64,000 nt of DNA, taken from contig NZ_QKVL01000010.1 of the NCBI RefSeq assembly GCF_003231275.1, positions 107,467 to 171,466 of the forward strand, given 5' to 3'. This document shows, in pieces, positions 41,355-50,333 of the stretch. Both the position numbers and the translations under genes were made by a program. This DNA comes from Pseudomonas huaxiensis. GTDB lineage: Bacteria > Pseudomonadota > Gammaproteobacteria > Pseudomonadales > Pseudomonadaceae. The first letter of the stretch is position 1. The number at the start of each line of letters is the position of its first letter. The notes under the pieces were generated by a model. The model had not been told where the DNA came from. It ran no database searches and was given only the letters and a program-made list of their open reading frames with translations.

Positions 41355-42239
41355 TCAGCGACGGGTCAGGTTCATTTTGGCGCGGCCTTCGGCGGGGGTC
41401 AGAACCCGCGCGCCCAGGCGGTGAAGGATCTCGGCAGCGCGCTCCACCAGTTGGCCGTTGCTGGCCAGCACGCCTTTTTCCAACCACAGGTTGTCTTCCA
41501 GGCCGACCCGTACGTTACCCCCCAGCAGTACCGCCTGCGCGGCCATCGGCATCTGCATGCGACCGATACCGAACCCGGCCCAGGTCGCGCCTGGCGGCAG
41601 GTTGTCGACCATGGCTTTCATGGTGGTGGTGTCCGCCGGCGCGCCCCACGGGATGCCCAGGCAGAGCTGGAACAACGGGTCGTCCAGCAGGCCTTCCTTG
41701 ATCATCTGCTTGGCGAACCACAGGTGGCCGGTGTCGAAAATTTCCAGCTCGGCTTTCACGCCCAACTCGGTGATGCGCTTGGCGCCGGCGCGCAGTTGGC
41801 TCGGGGTCGAAACATAGATGCTGTTGCCGTCGCCGAAGTTGAGGGTGCCGCAATCCAGGGTGCAGATTTCCGGCAGCAGGGCTTCGACGTGTGCCAGGCG
41901 CTCCAGCGGGCCGATGAGATCGGTGCCGGGACCGAATTCCATGGGCATTTCGCCGGGGCCGATCTCCAGGTCGCCGCCCATACCGGCGGTGAGGTTGACG
42001 ATGATGTCCACGTCCGCCTCGCGGATGCGTTCCATTACTTCGCGGTAGAGCGCCACGTCGCGGCTGAAGCGGCCGGTCTCGGGATCGCGGACGTGGCAGT
42101 GGACCACGGTGGCGCCGGCCTTGGCCGCTTCCACTGCGGCGGCGGCGATCTGCTTCGGCGTGACTGGGACCAGGTGGCTTTTGCTGGCGGTGTCGCCGGC
42201 GCCGGTGAGGGCGCAGGTGATGATGACGTCGTGGTTCAT
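41355..42239 (-). CDS. cdhC: 3-dehydrocarnitine cleavage enzyme (BKACE family, CdhC-like)
   Basis: A 294-residue beta-keto acid cleavage enzyme of the BKACE (DUF849) family. Zn2+ ligands are His47 and His49 in [10 protein letters not shown], with Glu248 and Asp249 in GLEDN. With acetyl-CoA it should cleave 3-dehydrocarnitine to betainyl-CoA and acetoacetate. The GLEDN site and its location between caiX and cdhA point to the carnitine subfamily. The start is [17 protein letters not shown] at 42239. Confidence 0.93.
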   Translation of the reverse strand: MNHDVIITCALTGAGDTASKSHLVPVTPKQIAAAAVEAAKAGATVVHCHVRDPETGRFSRDVALYREVMERIREADVDIIVNLTAGMGGDLEIGPGEMPMEFGPGTDLIGPLERLAHVEALLPEICTLDCGTLNFGDGNSIYVSTPSQLRAGAKRITELGVKAELEIFDTGHLWFAKQMIKEGLLDDPLFQLCLGIPWGAPADTTTMKAMVDNLPPGATWAGFGIGRMQMPMAAQAVLLGGNVRVGLEDNLWLEKGVLASNGQLVERAAEILHRLGARVLTPAEGRAKMNLTRR

Positions 42240-42302
42240 TGCGAGGTTCCTTGGGGCGTGTCTGTCTGTCTGGCTCGTGGCCTTTGTGGGCGCGTAGCAT
42301 TT

Positions 42303-42381
42303 CTGTAGGAGCGAGCTTGCTCGCGATGGCCGTGTCGCGGGCTCTGTGAGGGCCTTATCGCGAGCAAGCTCGCTCCTACAG
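42303..42381. repeat. REPIN between caiX and the BKACE gene
   Basis: Perfect 25-bp inverted arms (42303-42327 and 42357-42381) with a 29-nt loop have the GAGCGAGCTTGCTCGCGAT core. It separates caiX from the downstream cdhCAB genes and could cut expression between them. Confidence 0.92.
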
Positions 42382-42400
42382 GGAAGGGAGGGCGGTGGGG

Positions 42401-43333
42401 TCAGTTGGCGGTGAGTTTCAGGTTCTCAGCGGCGGGTTGCCCGTCCAGCGTGGTCACGCCTTCCAGCCAGCGGGCCTTGTCCTCGGGATGGTCCTTGAGC
42501 CACTGCCGTGCCGATTCCAGTGCGTCCTTGTGGTCCAGCAGCGGTTGCATCATCCGGCTCTCGGCTTCGGCGCTGAAGGTCAGGTTGCTCAGCAGGCGGC
42601 TGACGTTCGGGCAGCGGCTGGCGTAATCCGGCGCGGTGACGGTCCACACCGTGGCGCGGCCTTCGTCCGGGCCCAGAGCGTCTTCGCTGCCGCTCAGGTA
42701 GGCCATGTCGACATTCACGTTCATCGGATGCGGCGCCCAGCCGAAGAACACCACGGCTTCCTTGCGCCGCACGGCGCGATCGACCGCGGCGAGCATGCCG
42801 GCCTCGCTGGACTCCACCAGCTGGAATTTGCCCAGGCCGAACTGGTTCTTGGCGATCATCGCCTTGATCTGGGTATTGGCCCCGGAACCCGGCTCGATGC
42901 CGTAGATCTTGCCGCCCAGTTCTTTCTGGAATTTTTGAATGTCGGCGAAAGTTTTCAGGCCCTTGTCTGCCAGGTATTTCGGCACGGCAAGGGTGGCGCG
43001 GGCGTCGTTCAGGCTGGGAGTGTCGAGTACCTTGACCTGCCCGGCGTCGATGAACGGGGTGATGGTCTGGGTCATGATCGGGTTCCAGTAGCCCAGGAAC
43101 AGGTCCAGTCGCTGGTCACGGATACCGGCGAAGATGATCTGTTGCGAGGCGCTGGTCTGTTTGGTCTGGTAGCCGAGGCCGTCCAGCAGCACCTGGGTCA
43201 TGGCGCTGGTGGCCATCACGTCGGTCCAGTTGACGACGCCCAGGCGGACGTTCTTGCAGACGGCCGGCTCGGCGGCCAGTGCGTTGGTGCTGAGGATTGC
43301 GGTACCGACGAGCATCAGCAGCGATCTGTACAT
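42401..43333 (-). CDS. caiX: carnitine-binding periplasmic protein CaiX
   Basis: A 310-residue periplasmic binding protein with a signal peptide (cleavage near ALAAEP). Three tryptophans of the quaternary-amine cage are present (Trp36, Trp83, Trp199), but the position of Tyr114 in CbcX is Ala113 (DARATLAVP), which should enlarge the pocket for carnitine. No permease or ATPase is adjacent; it is known to deliver to CbcWV. The start at 43333 has GGAGGAG 5 nt upstream; the 22 earlier residues of the open frame are not used. It is divergent from cdhR. Confidence 0.93.
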   Translation of the reverse strand: MYRSLLMLVGTAILSTNALAAEPAVCKNVRLGVVNWTDVMATSAMTQVLLDGLGYQTKQTSASQQIIFAGIRDQRLDLFLGYWNPIMTQTITPFIDAGQVKVLDTPSLNDARATLAVPKYLADKGLKTFADIQKFQKELGGKIYGIEPGSGANTQIKAMIAKNQFGLGKFQLVESSEAGMLAAVDRAVRRKEAVVFFGWAPHPMNVNVDMAYLSGSEDALGPDEGRATVWTVTAPDYASRCPNVSRLLSNLTFSAEAESRMMQPLLDHKDALESARQWLKDHPEDKARWLEGVTTLDGQPAAENLKLTAN

Positions 43334-43431
43334 GGTGGCTCCTCCAACGGCAGTTCTAATTGTTATAGGGATGCGGCTTCTGCGAGCCGTGGTGCTCAAA
43401 TTACGCGGGGTTCAGCGTAGAAAATCGCACT

Positions 43432-43504
43432 GTGGCGACCGACGCTTGCACAGCGGCGACCTGCGCGGTATTAACCGCACTTCCCTGGCTGTCGAGTCGC
43501 CACC
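43432..43504. promoter_or_regulatory. GGCGACC repeats, candidate CdhR operator
   Basis: Two direct copies of GGCGACC begin at 43434 and 43455, exactly 21 bp apart. A third, inverted copy (GGTGGCGAC, 43496-43504) abuts the cdhR ATG. The spacing is that of AraC-family sites, and CdhR is encoded next to it. The inverted copy would let CdhR cover its own start codon, which has no strong ribosome site. Binding is inferred. Confidence 0.55.
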
Positions 43505-44452
43505 ATGTCCCAGGATTTCCACTTTCTGCTGCTGCCCGGATTCTCCGCGCTGGGCTTCATTTCGGCGCTGGAGCCGCTGCGGGTGGCCAACCGTTTCCGC
43601 TCTGGGCTGTATCGCTGGCGGGTGCTGAGCCTGGATGGCGGGGCGGTGTTGGCGAGCAACGGCATGTCGGTCAACGCCGACGGTCCGTTGGAGACATTGG
43701 GCAAGGGCGCGACGCTGCTGGTAGTGGCCGGTTTCGAGCCGTTGCAGAGCTATGGCCCGGCGCTGGCGCACTGGTTGCGCAAGCTTGATCACGACGGCGT
43801 GGTGCTCGGTGGCATCGACACCGGCACGCTGGTACTGGCCGAGGCCGGGCTGCTCGACGGCCACCGTGTGACCTTGCACTGGGAGGCGCTGGAAGCGTTC
43901 AAGGAGCGGTACCCGCGTTTGGAGGCGACGCAGGAGCTGTTCGAAGTGGACCGCCGCCGCATCACCTCGGCGGGCGGCACCGCGTCCATCGACCTGATGC
44001 TCGACCTGATCGCCCAGGCCCATGGCGCCGAGCTGGCGATTCAGGTGTCCGAACAGTTCGTGCTCGGGCGCATCCGGCCGCGCCAGGATCACCAGCGCAT
44101 GCAGATCGCCTCGCGTTACGGCATCAGCAACAGCAAGCTGGTGCAGGTGATCTGCGCGATGGAGCGCAATACCGAGGTGCCGCTGAACACCCTCGACCTG
44201 GCCGGGTCGGTGCAGGTCAGCCGGCGCCAACTGGAGCGGCTGTTCCGCCTGTACCTGAACGACACGCCCAGCGGCTTTTACCTGCGTCTGCGCCTGGACA
44301 AGGCGCGGCAACTGCTGCGCCAGACCGAGATGAGCGTGCTGGAGGTGAGCATCGCCTGCGGCTTCGACTCACCGTCGTATTTCACCCGCAGTTATCGGGC
44401 GCGGTTTCAGCGGTGCCCGCGGGAGGATCGGCGGGGTGTCAGTGGTGGGTGA
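43505..44452 (+). CDS. cdhR: AraC-family regulator of carnitine catabolism CdhR
   Basis: A 315-residue activator. The N-terminal GATase-like domain (about 1-175) should sense carnitine. The C-terminal AraC domain (about 215-310) contains LAGSVQVSRRQLERLFRLYL and VLEVSIACGFDSPSYFTRSYRARF. It resembles GbdR, fitting a shared origin. It should switch on caiX and cdhCAB. The start ATG follows GTCGCCACC without a clear Shine-Dalgarno. The stop is 1 nt from the convergent tssM end. Confidence 0.93.
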   Translation: MSQDFHFLLLPGFSALGFISALEPLRVANRFRSGLYRWRVLSLDGGAVLASNGMSVNADGPLETLGKGATLLVVAGFEPLQSYGPALAHWLRKLDHDGVVLGGIDTGTLVLAEAGLLDGHRVTLHWEALEAFKERYPRLEATQELFEVDRRRITSAGGTASIDLMLDLIAQAHGAELAIQVSEQFVLGRIRPRQDHQRMQIASRYGISNSKLVQVICAMERNTEVPLNTLDLAGSVQVSRRQLERLFRLYLNDTPSGFYLRLRLDKARQLLRQTEMSVLEVSIACGFDSPSYFTRSYRARFQRCPREDRRGVSGG

Positions 44453-44453
44453 T

Positions 44454-47400
44454 CTACAGCCCGTCCTGCAACAACTTCAGCGGCAATACAAAGCCCTTGA
44501 ACAGCGGCTGGGTGAACGGGTTGTTGGCTTTCTCGGTACTGATGCGGTAACGCATGCTGCCGTCCGGGGCGGAGAAACTGAGGTCCACGCTGGTGCTGGT
44601 GGTGCCGTTCAGTCGCGCCTGGCTCAGCAGTCGATAAAGCGACCAGGGCCCGCGATAGACCAGGCCGCTGCTGCTGCCACCCGCATTGACGAGGCTCATG
44701 CGGCTTTCGTTGTTGGGGGCCAGGGTGTTGGGCCAGATCAGCGCCGTGCTGGTCGTCGGGCCATGGTTGTAGGTCACCAGTTGTCCTTCGACGCTGAGCG
44801 AGCTGCTGCGTTTGTTGGGCGCCAGGCCCAAGGGCTCGATATAGAACTGCACGCCGAGTAAGCCGCGACTGTTGAAGAAGGCATCGCGGATGCGATCGGC
44901 CGACTCCAGCCGGGTCTGTACGTCAGCCCGCACCAGGTAGCCGCCGAGGCGTTCGGAGTAGAGGGCCTCCAGGTTTTCTTCGAGAAACAGGTTGAGGTAC
45001 TCCTCGCGGAATTGCTGTAGCCGACCCTGTGGGCCGAAGAACGCGGTGAAGTCTTCCAGCGAAACTTCCTCCCGGCTGCCGGGGCTGAATGGATAGCGAT
45101 CAGCCAGCCGCTCGCGGTAGAAGCGATGAATGTCGTTATCCCAGCGCCGCTCCAGCTCGCGCAGCGCTTCCACCAGAATCACCCGCGAGGACTCATTGGC
45201 CAGTTTGGCCACCTGGCGGTTCATCGGCTCGGGCAGCCCAGCGGCAACCCGCTGCAGGTTGGCGATGGGGTCGGGGCCTTTCAGCGAGAAGCGCTCCACA
45301 ACCATGGCGAGCGCTGCTTTACCGCGGTCGGGGCTGTCGTGCACCAGGCGGACCTTTTCCTGCACGCTGCCAATTGCCAGCATCGTTTCTTCCAGGTAGG
45401 ACGCTCGTTCTCCCCGGGCTTCAAGCAGTTGGGTCAATGGCGTGAAGGCACGCACGATTTCCAGGGTCATCGGTGTCTGAGTGGCATCAGCACTGACCTC
45501 GGCCACCTGATCGGTCAGTGTCGCCGCCTTATCGATCAGATTCGCCGTGCTGCTGACGGAAGCGGGTCTGACGCCGAGTTCACTGTTATCACGCACTGTT
45601 TCGACCAGTCGGCGCAGCGGATCGGCCGGGCCTGTGATACTGCCCAGGATGCTGACGGCGTCGGTGATGTCGTGGAAGTCCCGGACCTCAAGCTGGCTGA
45701 GGTTGCGCCGCCAGGTGTCGACGTAGGCGCGGCTGTAGATCGCGCGGATTCGCTCGGCCAGGATTGCTTTATCAGCCTGCGAATAATCAATTCCGGCGCG
45801 TTCGCCCAAGGCCCATTGGTCGACCATCGCCAGCTCGGTGAGGCCATCGTTGTGTTGGGCGAAGTAGCTGCGATAGCCGCTGGCGGTCAGCAGGGCATCG
45901 ATGCGTCCGTCGGAAGAAAGAGACTCCCCTTCAGGCCCCTCCGCCGTTTCGGGTTCGGTCTGGTAGACGATGTCGAAGGCCGGGCCGATTTCATTGCGCA
46001 GATCCAGGGGCGAGCGCAGGGATGCGCCGGCCTCCTGGCGCATGGTCATGTACACCCGCTCTGGCAAGGGAATCTGCTGCAGATGCCGCTGAACCACGGC
46101 AACCCGATCGTGATAGTTCGGAAGCTGTGTGTCGGCGTACTTCATGGCGTATTCCAGATGCCGCATCAATGCACGCTGGGTGCCGTCGTTGCCCGGGAAC
46201 GCCCGTTGCCAATAGGCAGCCATCCAGCCTTCCACTACCGGCGTGCGGCGATTTGGGCGATCTTCGATCATTCGGTAAACACGCAGGGCCGCCAGTTGGG
46301 CGTCACCCTCGATGTCGGCGCCGTCCAGCGCTTCCATGACGCCGCTGGCCAATGCCGGCAGAAAACGCTGTGAGAGTAACGCCAGGTAGGCTTCGTCCAC
46401 CTTGGGGCCTATCGCCCGGCCCTGATACAGGCCCATGTTGGCCAGCAGTGGCCAGGCATCGCGGTAGTCGCCATAGACGGCGACGGCGTTGCTGATCTGG
46501 TCCAGTGGCTGCAACAGGTTGTATCCGGTTGGGTCCAGCGTGCCGTCGATGGCGCTGGCGCTGAAGTCGCGGCTGCGCTCCATGACACTCGAGGCCTTGT
46601 CGCGGTTGACGGTGTAATAGTGGTGCCAGCCGCCAATGATCATCAGGCTGCCCAGCGACGCAATGCCGAAATGCAGGGCGAGGGCGTGTTTCTTCTGTCT
46701 CAGGACACGAGGGTTGTCGCCGGCCAGGCCCGACTCGGGATAGATGATGCGCTGGAAAAGTTGCTGGGCAAAATAGACCATTGCCCGTCCGCTGGGGTGC
46801 ATATTGTTGGCCGACTCGCGCAGGCCGTAAGTTTTTGCCGCCGATGCCACAAAGGCATTGTTGAGCACGCCTTGTTGATACACCGAAGAGAAGAACACGC
46901 CGCGTGGCAAGGATGGCGTGGCGAAGCGGTCACTGCCCATCACGTCCGCGAGGAAGTCCAGCAGCACCGAGCGCAAACCGGACATCTGCCGCACCAGCGA
47001 ATACAGGGACTCGCGTTGGGACGTTTCGCCGACATCCGCCATGGCGTCGAAGACTTGCTCGTTCAGGCGGTCGAGTAAGGCGTCGTAGCGCACACCCAGC
47101 TCCTCGAGCCACGCGTCGTAGTCTCGTACCGAATCCAGGGTAAACGTGAAGCCGAAAATATCCTCGCGAGCCGACTTGGGCAGGCGGGCGAACAACGGCT
47201 CGAAGCCTTCGAGCAAATCGAACTTGCTCAGCACGACATACAACGGCGGGCGCGTGCCGAGTTCGCGGCTGAGTTCGATCAGCCTTGCCCGCAGCAACAT
47301 GGCCAGGGCTTTGCGGTCGCTGGGTTTCTGGTTCAGCAAGGTCACCAGGCTGACCATCAGGACGACGCCATTCAGCGGCCGGCGGCTGCGATTGCGCCCC

Positions 47401-48131
47401 AGCCAGCTGACGAAGCTGTTCCACAGGCGCGAATGAAGGTCTTCCGGTAACCCGGCCGTGGCGCGTCGCAGCGAGGAGTCCTGGTCGACAGTGGCCGAGG
47501 CCGGCATTTCGTTTTCTTGCGGGTTGGCTGCAACCCGCGGCTGGCTGATGATCTCGCCCGGAGGGTCGATGAGCACCGCCTGGTCGCCGATGCACCAGTC
47601 AATCGGGTAGATCCTGTCCGGGTCGTCCTGCACGCGCCAGCTACCGGCTTTCATTTCTCCTGTCAGGGAGAAGCTCGGGTTGGAGCGGTTCACGAAGCTG
47701 GTCTTGCCCGAGTTTTCCTGCCCGAGAATCAGATACCAGGGCATCTGGTACAAGGCATTGCGGCCTTTGAGGTTGGATTGGAGCAGTGCCAGGCTGCGGT
47801 CGAGATCGCGTTCCTGTGCTTCGATGTAGCGCAGGCAGCTATCGGTCTGCACTTCCTGATCATGTTTGCGTTCCGCCTCCAATAGCCGAGTGTGCCGACG
47901 CAGGTGAAGCGCCCAACCCAGCAACGGAATCACCAGCAACATGATCGTGGCCAGGAACCTCGCGGTCAGGTTGCCGAGGGGCTGCCGCTCGGCAACGGTC
48001 CACAGCGGGCCGAGCCACCAGATGGCAATCACGGCCATTGCCAGGGCCAGCAGCATGAGCGGCATGCCGGGTTTGACCCAGCGCAGAACGGGCCGGCCGT
48101 ATTGTTGCAAGTTGGACCAGATGTTCCTCAA
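44454..48131 (-). CDS. tssM: T6SS membrane-complex protein TssM (IcmF/VasK)
   Basis: A 1225-residue inner-membrane protein, the largest part of the T6SS envelope complex with TssJ and TssL. TM1 is about 22-42, TM2 about 55-77 and a third helix about 470-490. Between them lies a cytoplasmic NTPase-like domain with Walker A GQENSGKT (137-144). The remainder is a long periplasmic domain ending in the TssJ-binding beta region. The start is a TTG at 48131 (MRNIWSNLQQYGRP) with AGGAG 7 nt upstream; the longer frame to 48212 overlaps tssA and is less likely. It is last in the clpV-vasI-tssA-tssM arm. Confidence 0.93.
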   Translation of the reverse strand: MRNIWSNLQQYGRPVLRWVKPGMPLMLLALAMAVIAIWWLGPLWTVAERQPLGNLTARFLATIMLLVIPLLGWALHLRRHTRLLEAERKHDQEVQTDSCLRYIEAQERDLDRSLALLQSNLKGRNALYQMPWYLILGQENSGKTSFVNRSNPSFSLTGEMKAGSWRVQDDPDRIYPIDWCIGDQAVLIDPPGEIISQPRVAANPQENEMPASATVDQDSSLRRATAGLPEDLHSRLWNSFVSWLGRNRSRRPLNGVVLMVSLVTLLNQKPSDRKALAMLLRARLIELSRELGTRPPLYVVLSKFDLLEGFEPLFARLPKSAREDIFGFTFTLDSVRDYDAWLEELGVRYDALLDRLNEQVFDAMADVGETSQRESLYSLVRQMSGLRSVLLDFLADVMGSDRFATPSLPRGVFFSSVYQQGVLNNAFVASAAKTYGLRESANNMHPSGRAMVYFAQQLFQRIIYPESGLAGDNPRVLRQKKHALALHFGIASLGSLMIIGGWHHYYTVNRDKASSVMERSRDFSASAIDGTLDPTGYNLLQPLDQISNAVAVYGDYRDAWPLLANMGLYQGRAIGPKVDEAYLALLSQRFLPALASGVMEALDGADIEGDAQLAALRVYRMIEDRPNRRTPVVEGWMAAYWQRAFPGNDGTQRALMRHLEYAMKYADTQLPNYHDRVAVVQRHLQQIPLPERVYMTMRQEAGASLRSPLDLRNEIGPAFDIVYQTEPETAEGPEGESLSSDGRIDALLTASGYRSYFAQHNDGLTELAMVDQWALGERAGIDYSQADKAILAERIRAIYSRAYVDTWRRNLSQLEVRDFHDITDAVSILGSITGPADPLRRLVETVRDNSELGVRPASVSSTANLIDKAATLTDQVAEVSADATQTPMTLEIVRAFTPLTQLLEARGERASYLEETMLAIGSVQEKVRLVHDSPDRGKAALAMVVERFSLKGPDPIANLQRVAAGLPEPMNRQVAKLANESSRVILVEALRELERRWDNDIHRFYRERLADRYPFSPGSREEVSLEDFTAFFGPQGRLQQFREEYLNLFLEENLEALYSERLGGYLVRADVQTRLESADRIRDAFFNSRGLLGVQFYIEPLGLAPNKRSSSLSVEGQLVTYNHGPTTSTALIWPNTLAPNNESRMSLVNAGGSSSGLVYRGPWSLYRLLSQARLNGTTSTSVDLSFSAPDGSMRYRISTEKANNPFTQPLFKGFVLPLKLLQDGL

Positions 48132-48145
48132 AGCAATGCTCCTGT

Positions 48146-49573
48146 TCAATTCTTGTGTTCTTCGCCAGCCGGCGCGTGCCGCACCAGCAACTCGTAGAGT
48201 TCCGGTTCCCACGCCCGGATGGAGGCGCTGTCCATGACGCTACGCGCCCGGGCATATAAACCTTCGGCGAGCCAGATCAGCCCTCGGGAGGCGAGCAGCT
48301 CGGCTGCGATGGCCATGACATGACAGCCGTGTCTCACATCGGTCTTTTGCTGCTGGAGTGTTTCCAGGCGTCGAAGCATCGACTCCACGCCTGTGGAGTC
48401 CAGCAGCGCACTCAGTTCGTCTCGCAGTGCCGGGTATTCCAGGCCTGAGCCGGTTTCGGTGTTCTGCGCGGCACCGCTCAGCCAGGCCTGAGTGTCGTCA
48501 TCGATGAAGGGGCGACCATCGGAAAATTCCAGCGTGGTCAAGGCCGGCAGGCGGGTCACGAAGCGTTCGCTGGCTTGTCGTATGGCCTCGGCTACCCGTG
48601 GCATTTCCAGCTTGCGAGCGGTGTCAGCCGACAGATAGCTGCCGCGGAGCCAGTACGGCGACGACGCAACGCTGCGTTCGATCTGTTGCAAGAGGGTCGG
48701 GCCGACACTGTTGGTTGTCAGGGCTTCGGCGTAGCCGTCTGCGACATCCCGTGGGACAGCCATCAACTCTGTGCGGTTGTCCTTGGCCGCCGAGGGCACC
48801 TGTGTCAGGTGTGACCACAGGGCGAACCGGCGCAGCAGATAGCCGGTCGGGTCATAGGCATCCTGCCGATTGATGATCTCGGCGGCCGAGAGCAGTGAGC
48901 GGCGATTCTCCCGTCCATTGCCCGGATTGGACTGCAGGGGAGCGAGGAGCGTATCGGCCAGCGCCTCGCTTCTGGAGGGCTGATAGACGGGGTGTTCGGA
49001 CAGCTCCGGCGCCCGGGTGGCTTCGGTGTGCTGTCGTAGCTTGCCTTCCAGCTTGCTTAGCTCCGAAACATCCAGCCCGGTCAGCGGTGCATTTGCCTGG
49101 AGGTTGTCGAGCGCCTGCTGGCCCGCCTTGTAGAAATCTTCGGCGTAGCCTTTGCGGTCCAGCCTGGGCAGGGCCTCGCTCAGTCGCTCCAGATGCTGCT
49201 CAACCAGGCGGCGCTTGCTCGAATAACCCGTGGCACCCGGCTTGGGGTGCCCTGTTTCCCAGTACTTTTCCACCATGCCGGCCAGTACGCCTGCGGCTTC
49301 GGCCCAGCTCCGCCAACTGTTCGTTCGCAGGTGCACCGTCATCAGGTGGCCAGCGATGCGGAAGTGCTTGCAGTGGTTGCTCAGGTACTGTCGAGCACTC
49401 TGGTCGACGAGGTTCCAATCGATGGCCTGCTCCTGCAGGCCACCGAGCTTGATCATTTCATGATCAATGTCCTGGAACAGCGGGTTCTCTTCATCGAACG
49501 TACCCGCAGGCTGGCGCTCATCCAGCGGAGTCAGCAGCGCCTTGATGTCGAGCGGGGGGAGCTGCCTCACCAC
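48146..49573 (-). CDS. tssA: T6SS protein TssA (VasJ-type, ImpA domain)
   Basis: A 475-residue protein with the N-terminal ImpA domain (about 10-150, beginning LLTPLDERQPAG.FDEENPLFQDI) and a VasJ-type C-terminal region that is mostly helical. TssA caps or initiates sheath assembly at the baseplate. It is long, so it belongs to the VasJ class rather than the short forms. It overlaps vasI by 7 nt and is 14 nt upstream of tssM, a VasJ-VasK pair as in Vibrio. Confidence 0.9.
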   Translation of the reverse strand: MVRQLPPLDIKALLTPLDERQPAGTFDEENPLFQDIDHEMIKLGGLQEQAIDWNLVDQSARQYLSNHCKHFRIAGHLMTVHLRTNSWRSWAEAAGVLAGMVEKYWETGHPKPGATGYSSKRRLVEQHLERLSEALPRLDRKGYAEDFYKAGQQALDNLQANAPLTGLDVSELSKLEGKLRQHTEATRAPELSEHPVYQPSRSEALADTLLAPLQSNPGNGRENRRSLLSAAEIINRQDAYDPTGYLLRRFALWSHLTQVPSAAKDNRTELMAVPRDVADGYAEALTTNSVGPTLLQQIERSVASSPYWLRGSYLSADTARKLEMPRVAEAIRQASERFVTRLPALTTLEFSDGRPFIDDDTQAWLSGAAQNTETGSGLEYPALRDELSALLDSTGVESMLRRLETLQQQKTDVRHGCHVMAIAAELLASRGLIWLAEGLYARARSVMDSASIRAWEPELYELLVRHAPAGEEHKN

Positions 49574-50241
49574 TGACAGGCCTCCCGTTGTCTCGACATC
49601 TGGTCCGCCAGTGCGGTGGCATCGAAACGCATGCCATCGAACGGATCGTGATTGCTCTCGACTTGCAGCAGTTGTGCTGGACGCGTCAGATGGCGCAACT
49701 GCTCGATGGCCACCAGCCCACGGCCGGCGTCGCTAATCGTGCCGTCTTCCAGCACTTGCCAGGGACGGGCAGCAGTAATCGGCCTGCCATCCAGCAGCAG
49801 CCTGATAGTGATGTGGTTCACCGGCAGTGGGTCGGCGCTCAGCAACTGCAGCCGGGATATGTTCGACAGGCAACTGATCGCCAGGTAGGTTTCGGCGGCA
49901 GTACCGCTAAGCGCGGGTGCGGAAATCACCACTTTGTCCTGCCCGGGCAGGGCATCCGCGCTGCGACTGATCCTCGATGCGGTCTCCTCCGGGCGCCTTC
50001 CCGCCTCATTGGCATTGACCAGGCGCGTGATGTGGGGCGCCTTCACTGCCTGCTCGGCAACGACCGCATCGGCTGGAGGTTGTTGTGAGGGATAAGTGGG
50101 TGGCGTTTCGGCTACGGCATCGAAGCAGGCGAGGCGCTCCAGCGCGGAAGTGATCCGGGTGCAGTCAGGGCCTGCCGCCGTGGCGGGTTCACCACTATCG
50201 CAGCCAGCCAGAATCACCGCCGCCAGCACTGTCAGTCTCAT
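49567..50241 (-). CDS. vasI: T6SS-associated lipoprotein VasI (TagO-like)
   Basis: A 224-residue predicted lipoprotein. The signal peptide MRLTVLAAVILAGC ends in a lipobox with Cys14, then comes a paired CTRI..LERLACFD motif typical of VasI. The C-terminal half is beta-rich. Function in secretion is not defined. Two starts are possible. The ATG at 50241 gives a clean lipobox and has GGAAGGG upstream. The ATG at 50319 has GGAGGA closer to the clpV stop but would bury the signal. The inner start is preferred. Confidence 0.8.
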   Translation of the reverse strand: MRLTVLAAVILAGCDSGEPATAAGPDCTRITSALERLACFDAVAETPPTYPSQQPPADAVVAEQAVKAPHITRLVNANEAGRRPEETASRISRSADALPGQDKVVISAPALSGTAAETYLAISCLSNISRLQLLSADPLPVNHITIRLLLDGRPITAARPWQVLEDGTISDAGRGLVAIEQLRHLTRPAQLLQVESNHDPFDGMRFDATALADQMSRQREACQW

Positions 50242-50333
50242 CAAACCCTTCCGCTCGGAAGTCAGGCCACCGGCCTGGAGCTGTTTGCACAGAAGTGGCG
50301 CAACATCCATGGAATTCATTTCGTCCTCCGGCC

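Noticed and set aside
43434..43461. GGCGACC repeats considered as short tandem repeats
   Set aside because: Only two direct copies with a unique 14-bp spacer; the fixed 21-bp period fits a regulator site better.
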